Below are positions 19,939-29,259 of a stretch of 64,000 bases of DNA, one piece after another. How positions within the stretch are numbered: the first letter of the stretch is position 1; every line of letters begins with the position of its first letter. Below the pieces are notes generated by a model. That model was not told where the DNA came from. It did no database searches and was given only the letters and a program-made list of their open reading frames with translations. Source of the DNA: an uncultured Bacteroidales bacterium (lineage in GTDB: Bacteria > Bacteroidota > Bacteroidia > Bacteroidales > UBA932); contig CAMZEC010000003.1 in assembly GCA_947305645.1 (NCBI GenBank), positions 1 through 64,000 of the forward strand, in the 5' to 3' direction. The position numbers and the translations under genes were made by a program.

Positions 19939-21347
19939 TATATGAAGGACATGAATGGACCGTACTTGGCCTTGACTTTATATTCCATGTTGGAGTCGTC
20001 AAGGACATAAATGTAGTACTTTGCGCCGCCGGGAATCACGCGGATGACCACATGCCCCCCAGTCGCTGCAAACTTGGACGTGTCGATTCCTTTGCTCTTG
20101 AGTGTGGCCACGTTGCTTTCCGCCAGATTTGTGGTGAATATGCGGACGGAAGGATTGGACTCCAGGACTCTCTCTATCGTATCGGGATTTGGCTGTACTT
20201 CGCGCCAGACCCCGGCAATGAAAAAGTCGGGCTTGAGCTTGTTAAGCAAGTTGTCGCTGTTGGTGTTGGATGTGCCGTGATGACAGGCTTTCATGCCCTC
20301 GACTTTCTTGACCACCTGGGAGATAGGCTTCTCTATGTCTTTCCAGGAGTAAGAGGAACGTCCGGAATACTGTATGTCGCCGCCGCTGAAGAAGTCGAAG
20401 TTGCCGTATTTGACCATGAAGACATTGGAGAAAATGTTTTCGTTAATGGCCCAGGCGGCGTGATTGGCCTTGCACTCTTCCGTGCTGGGAACATAGCTGG
20501 TGTTCACGTCCGTGCCGCTTCCGGTCCAGACGTCGCCGCCGGACGCTATCGTACGGACACTAAAAGTCGAGTACTTGGAAGCATCGTGCTTCAAAACTAT
20601 CTGGTCGGTATGCCCGATCTTCAAGGTCTCGCGTACGGTGCCCTGCTTGCGTGCAGCATAGTCCAGGTAGTTGACATACAACTTGTAGCGCTTCTGCCCT
20701 CCGTCATCGTAATAATCGGCAGACGGACGACTGGCCCAGTCGCCGCGGTCGAGAACCTTGTCGATTGGTATGGCAAGACCCACTTCGGCCACTCCATTCA
20801 GCAGGAATCCGCCATTGTTGAGATCAATCGCGCTCACTTTCTCTCCCTCCTTGTTGTAGGGCGTCCATCCAAGCTTGGCGTACTCGCTACGCCAGGCACC
20901 TATGTGGTCTCCGTGATAGTGGGAGGTCATAAAGTAATCCAGGCGGCCGTTGCTTACCGAGGGCCCGAAATGCTTGATATACTCGACAATGACAGATCCG
21001 CTGCTGGTAGAAGCATTGGGCTTGGACGGTACACCTTCGGAGTCTCCGCTTCCATAGCTGTAATACTCGTTCTGAGGCGCTCCGGCGGCATCTACAAGCA
21101 TCGTGGTGCCGTCGGGGAAGATGTAGTAAAACGCCTCTCCGCGGCCTCCGTTGATGGAGTGAATGTCAAGGTACCCTTCCTGCCAGGCCGGTAACACCTG
21201 TCCGATTGATACGTTTATGGCAGGATCGACGGTGGTCTCGGTTTTGTCGCCAGGTTTCGGTTTGTCGTTGTCCTTATCCTTGTTCTCATTGCACCCCGTG
21301 AGGAGTGCAATGAGACAGGGTACGACAAGCAATAGCTTATATTTCAT
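19938..21347 (-). CDS. MBL-fold metallo-hydrolase lipoprotein (paralogue of preceding)
   Basis: Lipobox ALLTGCNE; FPDGTTMLVDAAG...MTSHYHGDHIGA...FFSGGDIQ...MKACHHGTSNTN. Confidence 0.83.
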   Translation of the reverse strand: MKYKLLLVVPCLIALLTGCNENKDKDNDKPKPGDKTETTVDPAINVSIGQVLPAWQEGYLDIHSINGGRGEAFYYIFPDGTTMLVDAAGAPQNEYYSYGSGDSEGVPSKPNASTSSGSVIVEYIKHFGPSVSNGRLDYFMTSHYHGDHIGAWRSEYAKLGWTPYNKEGEKVSAIDLNNGGFLLNGVAEVGLAIPIDKVLDRGDWASRPSADYYDDGGQKRYKLYVNYLDYAARKQGTVRETLKIGHTDQIVLKHDASKYSTFSVRTIASGGDVWTGSGTDVNTSYVPSTEECKANHAAWAINENIFSNVFMVKYGNFDFFSGGDIQYSGRSSYSWKDIEKPISQVVKKVEGMKACHHGTSNTNSDNLLNKLKPDFFIAGVWREVQPNPDTIERVLESNPSVRIFTTNLAESNVATLKSKGIDTSKFAATGGHVVIRVIPGGAKYYIYVLDDSNMEYKVKAKYGPFMSFI

Positions 21348-22525
21348 CAGTAAACAATTTCAATCTTCGTGTTCACTCCCACTGGCTTGCATCCGCCGTT
21401 GGTGGTATCCTTACCAGGGATGCGAAGCACGGGATTCTCCCTCTTGCTGCCTGAAGTATCACCTAAATCAGTGACTTCACGGCTGCCGTCGGCCATCATA
21501 AGGGCGACGCAAGTCAAGTGGAACTCGATTTCGCTTACATTGGCAGTGAGGGTATACTCCCTGTCGATGACGGTGTTAATCTGCTGGGGATTCTCGGGGT
21601 AAGTCATATTGCCGGCTTCGTCGGTGGTAATATCCTTGCTGCCTTCCGGATTGTAGAAAAGCTCAACATTGTATTTAGCCTCACCATAGTTCTTAACCTC
21701 TCCTACGGGAACAAAGTTCTCGCCATCCTTAATCTCGAGCAGCCAGTATTTGAGGGTGTTCCTTGTATTGGGGCGCAGAGGAAGGACAATGTGGATCTTG
21801 GTGCCTGCCTGAAGAGCCTCGGTAGGAGCGTTGAGGTAAACGACGTCTCCGACCCAGTTGCCATACCAGCAAGGTTCGTCAGAGTTGCCCATACCTCTCT
21901 TGCAGCGTCCGTCGGGATTGATGGCGGTCTTGTCGGAGCCGTTCCAGAAACGGATCTTACCGCCCTGTACGATATTGGAGGGACAGTAGTGGTCGTCGTT
22001 CAGGAAGCCCTGGGCGTTGGATTCGGCAGTAGGCTTCTTGTCGGCGTCTTTAGCGGCCTCGAATGTAAAGTGCTCCGCAAAGAAGTCGTGGTAGTCGGTA
22101 GTGAACTCCCATTCTGCAAGCACCTTGGGTTCTTTGGTGACCTCGGCAGCTGCCTGGGTGATGTTCACCACCCAAGTCTGGGTCTTTGCAAGAGGATCGT
22201 AGGTGGAAACCGTGATGGCCGCCTTAACCTCCTCGGCAACAGCGTTTGCAGGGAAGAAGACTGTAATCGTGGCGTCGCTTTCTCCGGAAGAGGTACTTAA
22301 GGTGAATTTTGAGTTGTCGCTCTTTGCGGACCATTTGACCTCAGCCGTCACATTGATTGTTGCGCTGGTCTCGTTTGCGCCCACGGATATGGTCTCGGGA
22401 GAAACGCTGAATGCTTTCTCGGTGGGAGTGGGATTGTCCGGATTATCCGGTTTATCAGGATTTTCAGGATTACAGGCGATAAACGCCAGGGATGCCATTG
22501 CAAACAGTGCTAAAAACTTTTTCAT
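21347..22525 (-). CDS. BACON-domain lipoprotein
   Basis: Lipobox AFIACNP; FSVSPETISVGANETSATINVTAEVKWSAKSDNSKFTLSTSSGESDATITVFFPAN...WVVNITQAA. Confidence 0.8.
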   Translation of the reverse strand: MKKFLALFAMASLAFIACNPENPDKPDNPDNPTPTEKAFSVSPETISVGANETSATINVTAEVKWSAKSDNSKFTLSTSSGESDATITVFFPANAVAEEVKAAITVSTYDPLAKTQTWVVNITQAAAEVTKEPKVLAEWEFTTDYHDFFAEHFTFEAAKDADKKPTAESNAQGFLNDDHYCPSNIVQGGKIRFWNGSDKTAINPDGRCKRGMGNSDEPCWYGNWVGDVVYLNAPTEALQAGTKIHIVLPLRPNTRNTLKYWLLEIKDGENFVPVGEVKNYGEAKYNVELFYNPEGSKDITTDEAGNMTYPENPQQINTVIDREYTLTANVSEIEFHLTCVALMMADGSREVTDLGDTSGSKRENPVLRIPGKDTTNGGCKPVGVNTKIEIVY

Positions 22526-22537
22526 AACAGTAATGTA

Positions 22538-24262
22538 TTAATATCCGGGGTTCTGGGTTAACATAGGACAGACAACTCTCTCGTTCTGCGGAATAGGGAA
22601 CAAGTATTGCCTGGGGTTGAATGCGCGTTTTACATTTACCACGTAGTATTCGGGATAATTCTCGATGTCGGAAAGGTCTATGGTGGTATCCTCTCGCATG
22701 TGCGGGCGGAAATCCTTAGGCCAGATCCAATAACCTGTGGCCTCATTCTTCTCTATCTGGGCATTTGCGGGCAGTCCGTAAATAGGAGCAGTAAGGCAAG
22801 GCTCGCAAATTCTCCAGCGAATGAGGTCAGACCAGCGGCGGTTCTCCCATGCAAGCTCGCAGCGGCGCTCGTTGCGGATAATGCGGCGCAGCTCTTTCTG
22901 GCTGGTTTCGGTAATCGCAGGATACTTGTCGGTTTCGTTGAGGCCGCATTTGTAAGCACGTGCGCGAAGGCTGTTGAGGGCATCGAAAACCGACTTGTCG
23001 ATCTCGTTCATCTCCATCTTGGACTCGGCGTACATCAGAAGAACGTCTGCATATCGCAAAATGCGCTGAGGGGTATCGGTCAGACGGTCGTCTATCCATT
23101 CTTCATCAACGTACTTCTTCAGAATCAGTCCGTTGTATGAGCAGTCCTTGGAGTTCAGGCGGGAATCGTTGTTCTTTACCATCGTGCCAGTGGAAACCTT
23201 CAGGGTCTGCTTTGCGCTGGGACGGGGATTATAGATGTAGTCCATGAATTCCTCGTCGAAGGGAGCCGTAATCTCGCTGAGGCGAGGGTCGCGGTTGGCA
23301 AACGGATTTGCAGGGTCGTAGAGGGGGGATTCCTCTACTCTCTTGCCGTCGGTGCAAGGGTATGCGAAGAAGAGCTCCCAGGAGGGCTGGGCTACGGATG
23401 TGCCGCCGTTATTACGGGGATAGAAAGAACGGGTGGCCGCTTCTCCATAGGAGTGCTTGGCAAGCTCGTTGGAGCAAGGCAGAGCAAAAATGAGCTCAGG
23501 GCTGTTCTTGCAGGAAGAGAGGAAGAGCTCGCGATAATCTGGATGCAGGGAATAGACTCCCAGATCCATACACGCTTTGGCTGCTGCGGCGCAGGTCTTC
23601 CAGTCGTTCATGAGCAGGGCTGCACGGGCTTTCATGGCCAGAGCGGCGCCCTTGGTGACGCGCTGTGCACCGTTGTAAGATACGGGGAGTGCAGCGGCCG
23701 CGTCATCAAAGTCCTGATACACCTGATCGAGAATCATATAACGATCGGCACGTCCCATCTTGTAAGCCTCTTCCAGTGTGATATAATCCGTGTAGAAGGG
23801 AACATCGCCGAAGAGGAAGATAAGGTAGGTGTATAACGATGCGCGGAAGAACTTGGCTTCTCCCGAGTATAGCTGAATGGTAGCGTCGCTGAGATTCTCA
23901 CTGTTTTTCTCCAGGCTGTTCAGAATGGTGTTGGCACGGGCTATTCCTTTGTAGTCGTTTGCCCATTCGTTCTTGGCCTTGGCCCAGTCGTCCGCAACGC
24001 TTCCGGCGAGCCAGTCATAAAGCTCGGTTCTCTGGCTCCAGTCGTCGCTGTAACGGTCCGTGTGGAAGAAACGGTTGCACTCGAAGTTCCAGAGAGTCGG
24101 GTTGTACAATGCATTGAGGGAGAGTTGCAACTCCTGTTCGGTGGAGTACCAGTTTTCGCTGGATCCCTGGGATTTAGGAGTCAGGTCGAGATCCACGCAT
24201 GCGGTTGTCATCACCGCAGCTGCTAATATAGAGAATACGATTTTTTTCATATCCGTTGTCAT
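22538..24262 (-). CDS. SusD/RagB family nutrient-binding outer membrane lipoprotein
   Basis: Lipobox TTACVDLDLTP; LRYADVLLMYAE; RRWSDLIRWRI; ends FPIPQNERVVCPMLTQNPGY. Confidence 0.93.
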   Translation of the reverse strand: MTTDMKKIVFSILAAAVMTTACVDLDLTPKSQGSSENWYSTEQELQLSLNALYNPTLWNFECNRFFHTDRYSDDWSQRTELYDWLAGSVADDWAKAKNEWANDYKGIARANTILNSLEKNSENLSDATIQLYSGEAKFFRASLYTYLIFLFGDVPFYTDYITLEEAYKMGRADRYMILDQVYQDFDDAAAALPVSYNGAQRVTKGAALAMKARAALLMNDWKTCAAAAKACMDLGVYSLHPDYRELFLSSCKNSPELIFALPCSNELAKHSYGEAATRSFYPRNNGGTSVAQPSWELFFAYPCTDGKRVEESPLYDPANPFANRDPRLSEITAPFDEEFMDYIYNPRPSAKQTLKVSTGTMVKNNDSRLNSKDCSYNGLILKKYVDEEWIDDRLTDTPQRILRYADVLLMYAESKMEMNEIDKSVFDALNSLRARAYKCGLNETDKYPAITETSQKELRRIIRNERRCELAWENRRWSDLIRWRICEPCLTAPIYGLPANAQIEKNEATGYWIWPKDFRPHMREDTTIDLSDIENYPEYYVVNVKRAFNPRQYLFPIPQNERVVCPMLTQNPGY

Positions 24263-24263
24263 T

Positions 24264-25655
24264 TTATTCTACGACAATAATCCGGGGGTTATCAGGAACC
24301 TGGAGATACTTGTTATCATCGGATGCATCCGACCATTTTCCTGCGAAGCGGAGTACGTACTTGGAGGTAAGTGCAGGTACGGGAGCTCCGTCATAGCACC
24401 TTGCATTCTGGGTACAGGTGAAGCGGAACTGGGCGTAAGGAGTGTCTGCCGTAAGGGTGGCTGTCTCCTCGATGAAAGTATTGATCTGCTTGGGATCTGC
24501 AGCGGTGCCTGCGGCATCCTTGTGGAATTCGAGGCTTATGGTATTAAGCTCAACCCACTGGTCGCCGTTAAGGAATTCGCACTTCCAGTACTTCGGTGTG
24601 TCTTCATGGCTGGGACGGAGAGCAAAATTGAGTTTGAACTTGGTGCCTGCGGCAAGAGGCTTGTCGGCTTCGGCGGTCCAGGTGAACCAGTCGCCTTCCC
24701 ATGAGCAGTAGACAGCCAGCTCTCCGCGCTCGCCGATACGACGTTTGGCTTTCTTGGTGGAGACAATGGATTTGTCTGTGCCGTTGAAATACTCAAGTTT
24801 GCCTTTTCCGGAAACGTTGGAAGGTACATACGGGTTGCCGACATTGCCGATGGCGTTGTCATCGTCGAGTGAGACGCCTTCTATGCCTCCGGCCTTGAGA
24901 GCATCAACCTGGTCGGTGTCGAAGCACCACTCGGCGAGCACGGTTCCGGCTGCCGGTTTAACGGCTCCTTCTGTGTTCTTTGCGGCCTCCTGGGTGATGG
25001 TAACAGCAAGCTCTTTATTCGCCACGGCCTCATCAGTGGTGCTGACGGTAATTACGGCAGTAACTTCTTCAGTTTTGGTGTTGGCCGGGAAACTGACGGT
25101 CACGGTACCGTTGCCGTTGCCCGAAGCGGGGGTGGGGACGAAAGCAGGATTGGAGCTGGTTACGGTCCAGTCGACTTCGCTGGTGACGGCGAATGACGCA
25201 CTTGTGTCTTCGGCCTTGGCCAGCAGTGACTGGGTGGAAACCAGGAAACTCTTACGCACCACATCCTTTGCGGTGCCGGCCTGGGTCACATCGAAATTGG
25301 TGATGGCAATATGCAGTTCCGCATCTATGATGCTCACGCCTGCAAAACGCAGTACGGCGGACGGATTGGCGGCGGCGGTGAAAGTCAGCACGCTGTCTGC
25401 CTGGGAACAAGTCAGCCATGTGGCGGTCTTGGGAAGGGAAACGGTGAAAGCCGGACTCTTATGTACGGTCACTACCAGCTTTCCGCCCTCGGCAGGAATG
25501 GCTTCGGAAGAGGACATCTCTACAGACGCCCGGATGCCCGCATACACCTCGTCCGTGATTTCCGGGGTCTCGGGTTTACAGGCGGCGAAAGCCAGGGCTG
25601 CGCAGATTAGAAGACTTATATATTTTTTCATAACCTTGATTACTTGATGATACAT
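24264..25655 (-). CDS. BACON-domain lipoprotein
   Basis: Lipobox AFAACKP; BACON-like repeats (VDWTVTSSNPAFVPTPASGNGNGTVTVSFPANTKTEEVTAVITVST...VTITQEAA). Confidence 0.8.
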   Translation of the reverse strand: MYHQVIKVMKKYISLLICAALAFAACKPETPEITDEVYAGIRASVEMSSSEAIPAEGGKLVVTVHKSPAFTVSLPKTATWLTCSQADSVLTFTAAANPSAVLRFAGVSIIDAELHIAITNFDVTQAGTAKDVVRKSFLVSTQSLLAKAEDTSASFAVTSEVDWTVTSSNPAFVPTPASGNGNGTVTVSFPANTKTEEVTAVITVSTTDEAVANKELAVTITQEAAKNTEGAVKPAAGTVLAEWCFDTDQVDALKAGGIEGVSLDDDNAIGNVGNPYVPSNVSGKGKLEYFNGTDKSIVSTKKAKRRIGERGELAVYCSWEGDWFTWTAEADKPLAAGTKFKLNFALRPSHEDTPKYWKCEFLNGDQWVELNTISLEFHKDAAGTAADPKQINTFIEETATLTADTPYAQFRFTCTQNARCYDGAPVPALTSKYVLRFAGKWSDASDDNKYLQVPDNPRIIVVE

Positions 25656-28600
25656 ACTGCTACACGGTTCTCGTCAGGACCTGCGGAAGCATCCCTGTCG
25701 CCTCCGGCTGCATGGCAGACGATGCGGTCTGCGGCGATGCCGGCGTTGCTGAGCAGGGCGGCAACGGCCTTGGCGCGTTCCTCGGAAAGTACGCTGTTGA
25801 ACTCAGGAGTTCCGGTTGCGGAATCTGCATAACCGGTAACGACCATCCTGGCGTCAGGGTTGTCGTTCATAATCTGGCACAGGCGGCCGATCTTGACGGC
25901 TTCGTCGGGACGGATCTCTGCAAGGTTGATCAAGAAGTAAACGACCTCCTGATGTTCTCCCTTGAGAGTGGTCACGGGCACTTCGACCTTTTCGACGACC
26001 TTCTTTTCGACTATCTTCTCAACCTCTACGATCTTTTCGACTTCCTTGATAACTTCCTTCACTTCAGGCTCGCTCTTCCTGGAGGCCTTGGAGGCCCTGG
26101 AGGCAGCGGCGGGAGTTACATATCCGGCTCCTGTGGATGCCTGGGCTATGGAGGTGTCGCCGCCGAAGACAACCTGCAGACCAAGAGTGAAGGTCCTGGT
26201 CATATAGGCGCTCAGGTTGGTGTAGGATTCGGGATCCCAGCCCTGAGGGAAACCGTCGATGGAGAACGGGTCGGTGGCGCTGGCATAGACGCGCAGCTTC
26301 TCCAGGTTGATAGCGTTGATGATGCGCTGGGGCACGGAGTAGCTGAGGGTGATGTTCTTCATACGGAAGTATGCACCGTTGAAGAGCCAGTAGTCGGAGG
26401 TCTGTTCGTAATCGTTGGCTTGTGAGTTCTTCAGCATAGCCCTCGGATAAAGGGCCTTTGCATTTTCCTCGTCCGTGTTGTAACGGCTCCAGTAATGGTC
26501 GGCGTATTCCTGAGGGAAAGTGTAGGCGTCACCGTCGCGGAATATCATGGCGTTGCTCTTCCATGCAAGTACTTTGCCCACGCCCTGGAAGGTCATGGAC
26601 AGATCCCAGTTTTTCCAGCCGAGATTGATGTTGCCGCCGAACTGGTAATGAGGCATCGAGCTGCCGAGTACTTCACGGTCGTATGCGGAGTTGATTATTC
26701 CGTCGGGTTCTCCGTCAGGGCCGCTGAGGTCTTTGTACTCCAGGTTTCCAAGTCCCACGTTGTTGTACAGCTTGGCGGAATTGACCACCTGCTCTTCAGT
26801 CAGGTAGAGACCGTTGCTGCGGTAACCGTACCATGCAAGGTATTCGTCACCTTCGCGGATGATCTGGGCTCCGAGGCTCTGGTATCCGCCGAGGTCACCC
26901 ATGATCGAGGTGTAATCGGAGAGGTTGGCGCTGATGGCATATGTGAAGTCACCCTTGCGGTCGTTCCATCCGAGCTGGATTTCCCATCCGTTGGTGTACA
27001 TCTGTCCGATGTTGTCCTCCGGGTCGCTGTAACCCAGCACGTCGGGTATCTTGCGGCTCAGGAGCATGCCGTAGGTGTCTTTGTGATAAATGTCTCCGGT
27101 AAAGTTGAGGCGGTTGTTGAACAACGAAATGTCCAAACCTACATCCCAGGTCTTGGTGGTCTCCCAGGTGATGTTGTAGATGGCGTATGCCGTCTGGGCA
27201 GCCGTCATCGCGGAAGCGATGCTGGTGGGGGAGTCGTACATGGGCACGCTGCCGAAGGCGATGAGACTCTGGTAAGGATAGTTACCGATACGCTCGTTGC
27301 CCAGGGTACCGTAGGATGCACGGATCTTGGCAAAGTTCAGGGTGCTTCCTACGACGTTCTTCATCCACGGCTCTTCGGTAACGACCCAGCCGAGGGAGAC
27401 GGAAGGGAAGAAGGCGCCGCGGTATTCCTTGGCAAAGCGGGAAGAACGGTCGTAACGGGCGTTTGCCTGAATCAGGTAGCGTCCCTTGTAGTCGTAAGTG
27501 ATACGGCCGAAAACTGACTGGTATGCATTGTCCGAGGCGTTACCGCTTACTCCGAGGAAGTTATTGTTTGCAAGGTTGAGGTAAGGATAACCTGCAAGCT
27601 CCATCTGGTCCGTGCTGGCGCCCAGGCTCTCGGAGAAATTGTAGCTGTCCTCGTAACCTACCATGTAGGTGGTGTGATGATCTTTTCCGAAGTCGGCGCT
27701 ATAGTTGACCAGCAACTGCTTGGTGATGGTCTTGGCGTCTGTGCGGCTCTCGGTCAGGGACGTGGAAGTACATCCGCTGAGGGGGTTCTCGCTGAGGACG
27801 CCCGGCTCGCGGTAGTAGAAAGCTTTCTGAACATAATTCTTTTCTGCACTGTGGCGGAGCGAAGGGGCGAACACTGCAGAAATCTTGAAGTTCTTGAACG
27901 GAGTGATATCTACTGAGAACTTGCCGTAGAAGGCGTCGCGTTCGGTATTGTCGAAGCCGCCGGCATGCAGGCGGGCATAGGAGTTGGTTCCGTTGTTGCC
28001 CGGGCCCATAGTGCCGTCTGACCATACTGCGCAATAGATGGGGTTGTACTTGAAGGCTGCCTGGACAGGGTTGATCTGGTTGTTGTTTGACAGCTTGTGG
28101 TTGAAAGTCAAGTCCACGGATGCGGAGATGAACTTGTTTATCCTGATGTCGTTGTTCAAGCGTGCGGTGTACTGCTCTACGTTGCGTCCGTAGTAAAGGG
28201 CGTCTTCGTTCTCGTAAGAGAGCATTGCACGGCTCTTGATAATCTTGTTGCCGTAGGTGATGCCCACGCGGTGCTTGTGCTGAGGGGCCCATTTGTCGAT
28301 CATCAATGCATCCCAGTCTGCAAGGGGATAAGTATCGGGATCCAACTCATGGTTTGCCATGTAGTTCTCGATATAATCCTGCTCGTACTGGTAGTAGTTT
28401 GCACCTTCGGGGTTGCCTGCATCGTTCCATTGGCACTCGTTCTGGAGTTCCATGAAACGGGTGGGACTGACCTGCTGAGGATGGCGGGTACGGGTGAGGA
28501 CGGAGAAGCTGCCGTTGTAGTCGATGTGCAGCTGGCCTTCCTTGGCACGCTTGGTGGTGATGAGGATGACACCGGCGGAGGCGCGGGCTCCGTAGATGGA

Positions 28601-29230
28601 AGCGGAGGCCGCATCCTTCAGCACGGTGATGTTCTCGATGGCGTCCACGTCCACGTCGTTGATGGTGCCTACGGGCACGCCGTCAACTATGATGAGCGGG
28701 TCGGAGTCGCCGATGGTGGTGATACCGCGGACGCGGATGGTGGCTCCTGCGCCCGGCAGGCCGCTGGTTCGCGTGACCTGCACGCCGGGCATCGAGCCCT
28801 GCAACGCCTGGCTCAGGCCGACGCCCTGGATGGCGGAAAGCTTGCCACCGTCCACGTTGGCGATGGCTCCGGTAAGGTCTTTCTTCTTAACGGTACCGTA
28901 ACCGATAACAACCACCTCGTCGAGGAGCTTGTTGTCGTCTTCCATGACTATGTCGATAACCTTGCGGTTGCCGACAGTCTGGGTTACGGTCTGGTATCCG
29001 ATGCATGAGAACTCCAATACGGAGTTGGCCGATGCAACCTGGATACTGTACTTTCCGTCTGCGTCGGTAACGGCTCCGTTGAGCGTTCCCTGCTCAAGGA
29101 CACCGGCTCCGATGACGGCAAGCCCGTCCTTGTCCAGGACGGTTCCCGTTACCTTCACCCCGTTCTGGGCGCTGAGGGCCAGCGATCCCAGGGCAAGGAA
29201 CAGGAGTGTGATCAGAATGTGTTTTTTCAT
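25640..29230 (-). CDS. SusC/RagA TonB-linked outer membrane protein with C-terminal OmpA-like domain
   Basis: CarboxypepD_reg N-terminus, plug DEVVVIGYGTVKKKDLTGAI, GVILITTKRAKEGQ, barrel; C-terminal EKIVEVEKIVEKKVVEKVEVP linker then VVTGYADSATGTPEFNSVLSEERAKAVAALLSNAGI...ENRVAV. Confidence 0.92.
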   Translation of the reverse strand: MKKHILITLLFLALGSLALSAQNGVKVTGTVLDKDGLAVIGAGVLEQGTLNGAVTDADGKYSIQVASANSVLEFSCIGYQTVTQTVGNRKVIDIVMEDDNKLLDEVVVIGYGTVKKKDLTGAIANVDGGKLSAIQGVGLSQALQGSMPGVQVTRTSGLPGAGATIRVRGITTIGDSDPLIIVDGVPVGTINDVDVDAIENITVLKDAASASIYGARASAGVILITTKRAKEGQLHIDYNGSFSVLTRTRHPQQVSPTRFMELQNECQWNDAGNPEGANYYQYEQDYIENYMANHELDPDTYPLADWDALMIDKWAPQHKHRVGITYGNKIIKSRAMLSYENEDALYYGRNVEQYTARLNNDIRINKFISASVDLTFNHKLSNNNQINPVQAAFKYNPIYCAVWSDGTMGPGNNGTNSYARLHAGGFDNTERDAFYGKFSVDITPFKNFKISAVFAPSLRHSAEKNYVQKAFYYREPGVLSENPLSGCTSTSLTESRTDAKTITKQLLVNYSADFGKDHHTTYMVGYEDSYNFSESLGASTDQMELAGYPYLNLANNNFLGVSGNASDNAYQSVFGRITYDYKGRYLIQANARYDRSSRFAKEYRGAFFPSVSLGWVVTEEPWMKNVVGSTLNFAKIRASYGTLGNERIGNYPYQSLIAFGSVPMYDSPTSIASAMTAAQTAYAIYNITWETTKTWDVGLDISLFNNRLNFTGDIYHKDTYGMLLSRKIPDVLGYSDPEDNIGQMYTNGWEIQLGWNDRKGDFTYAISANLSDYTSIMGDLGGYQSLGAQIIREGDEYLAWYGYRSNGLYLTEEQVVNSAKLYNNVGLGNLEYKDLSGPDGEPDGIINSAYDREVLGSSMPHYQFGGNINLGWKNWDLSMTFQGVGKVLAWKSNAMIFRDGDAYTFPQEYADHYWSRYNTDEENAKALYPRAMLKNSQANDYEQTSDYWLFNGAYFRMKNITLSYSVPQRIINAINLEKLRVYASATDPFSIDGFPQGWDPESYTNLSAYMTRTFTLGLQVVFGGDTSIAQASTGAGYVTPAAASRASKASRKSEPEVKEVIKEVEKIVEVEKIVEKKVVEKVEVPVTTLKGEHQEVVYFLINLAEIRPDEAVKIGRLCQIMNDNPDARMVVTGYADSATGTPEFNSVLSEERAKAVAALLSNAGIAADRIVCHAAGGDRDASAGPDENRVAVCIIK

Positions 29231-29259
29231 TGGCTGTTAATAATATGTGAGTAAATAAA

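Noticed and set aside
20052-21194. Plus-strand 380-aa ORF opposite the second MBL lipoprotein
   Set aside because: Shadow ORF; the minus-strand frame has lipobox and metal-binding motifs.
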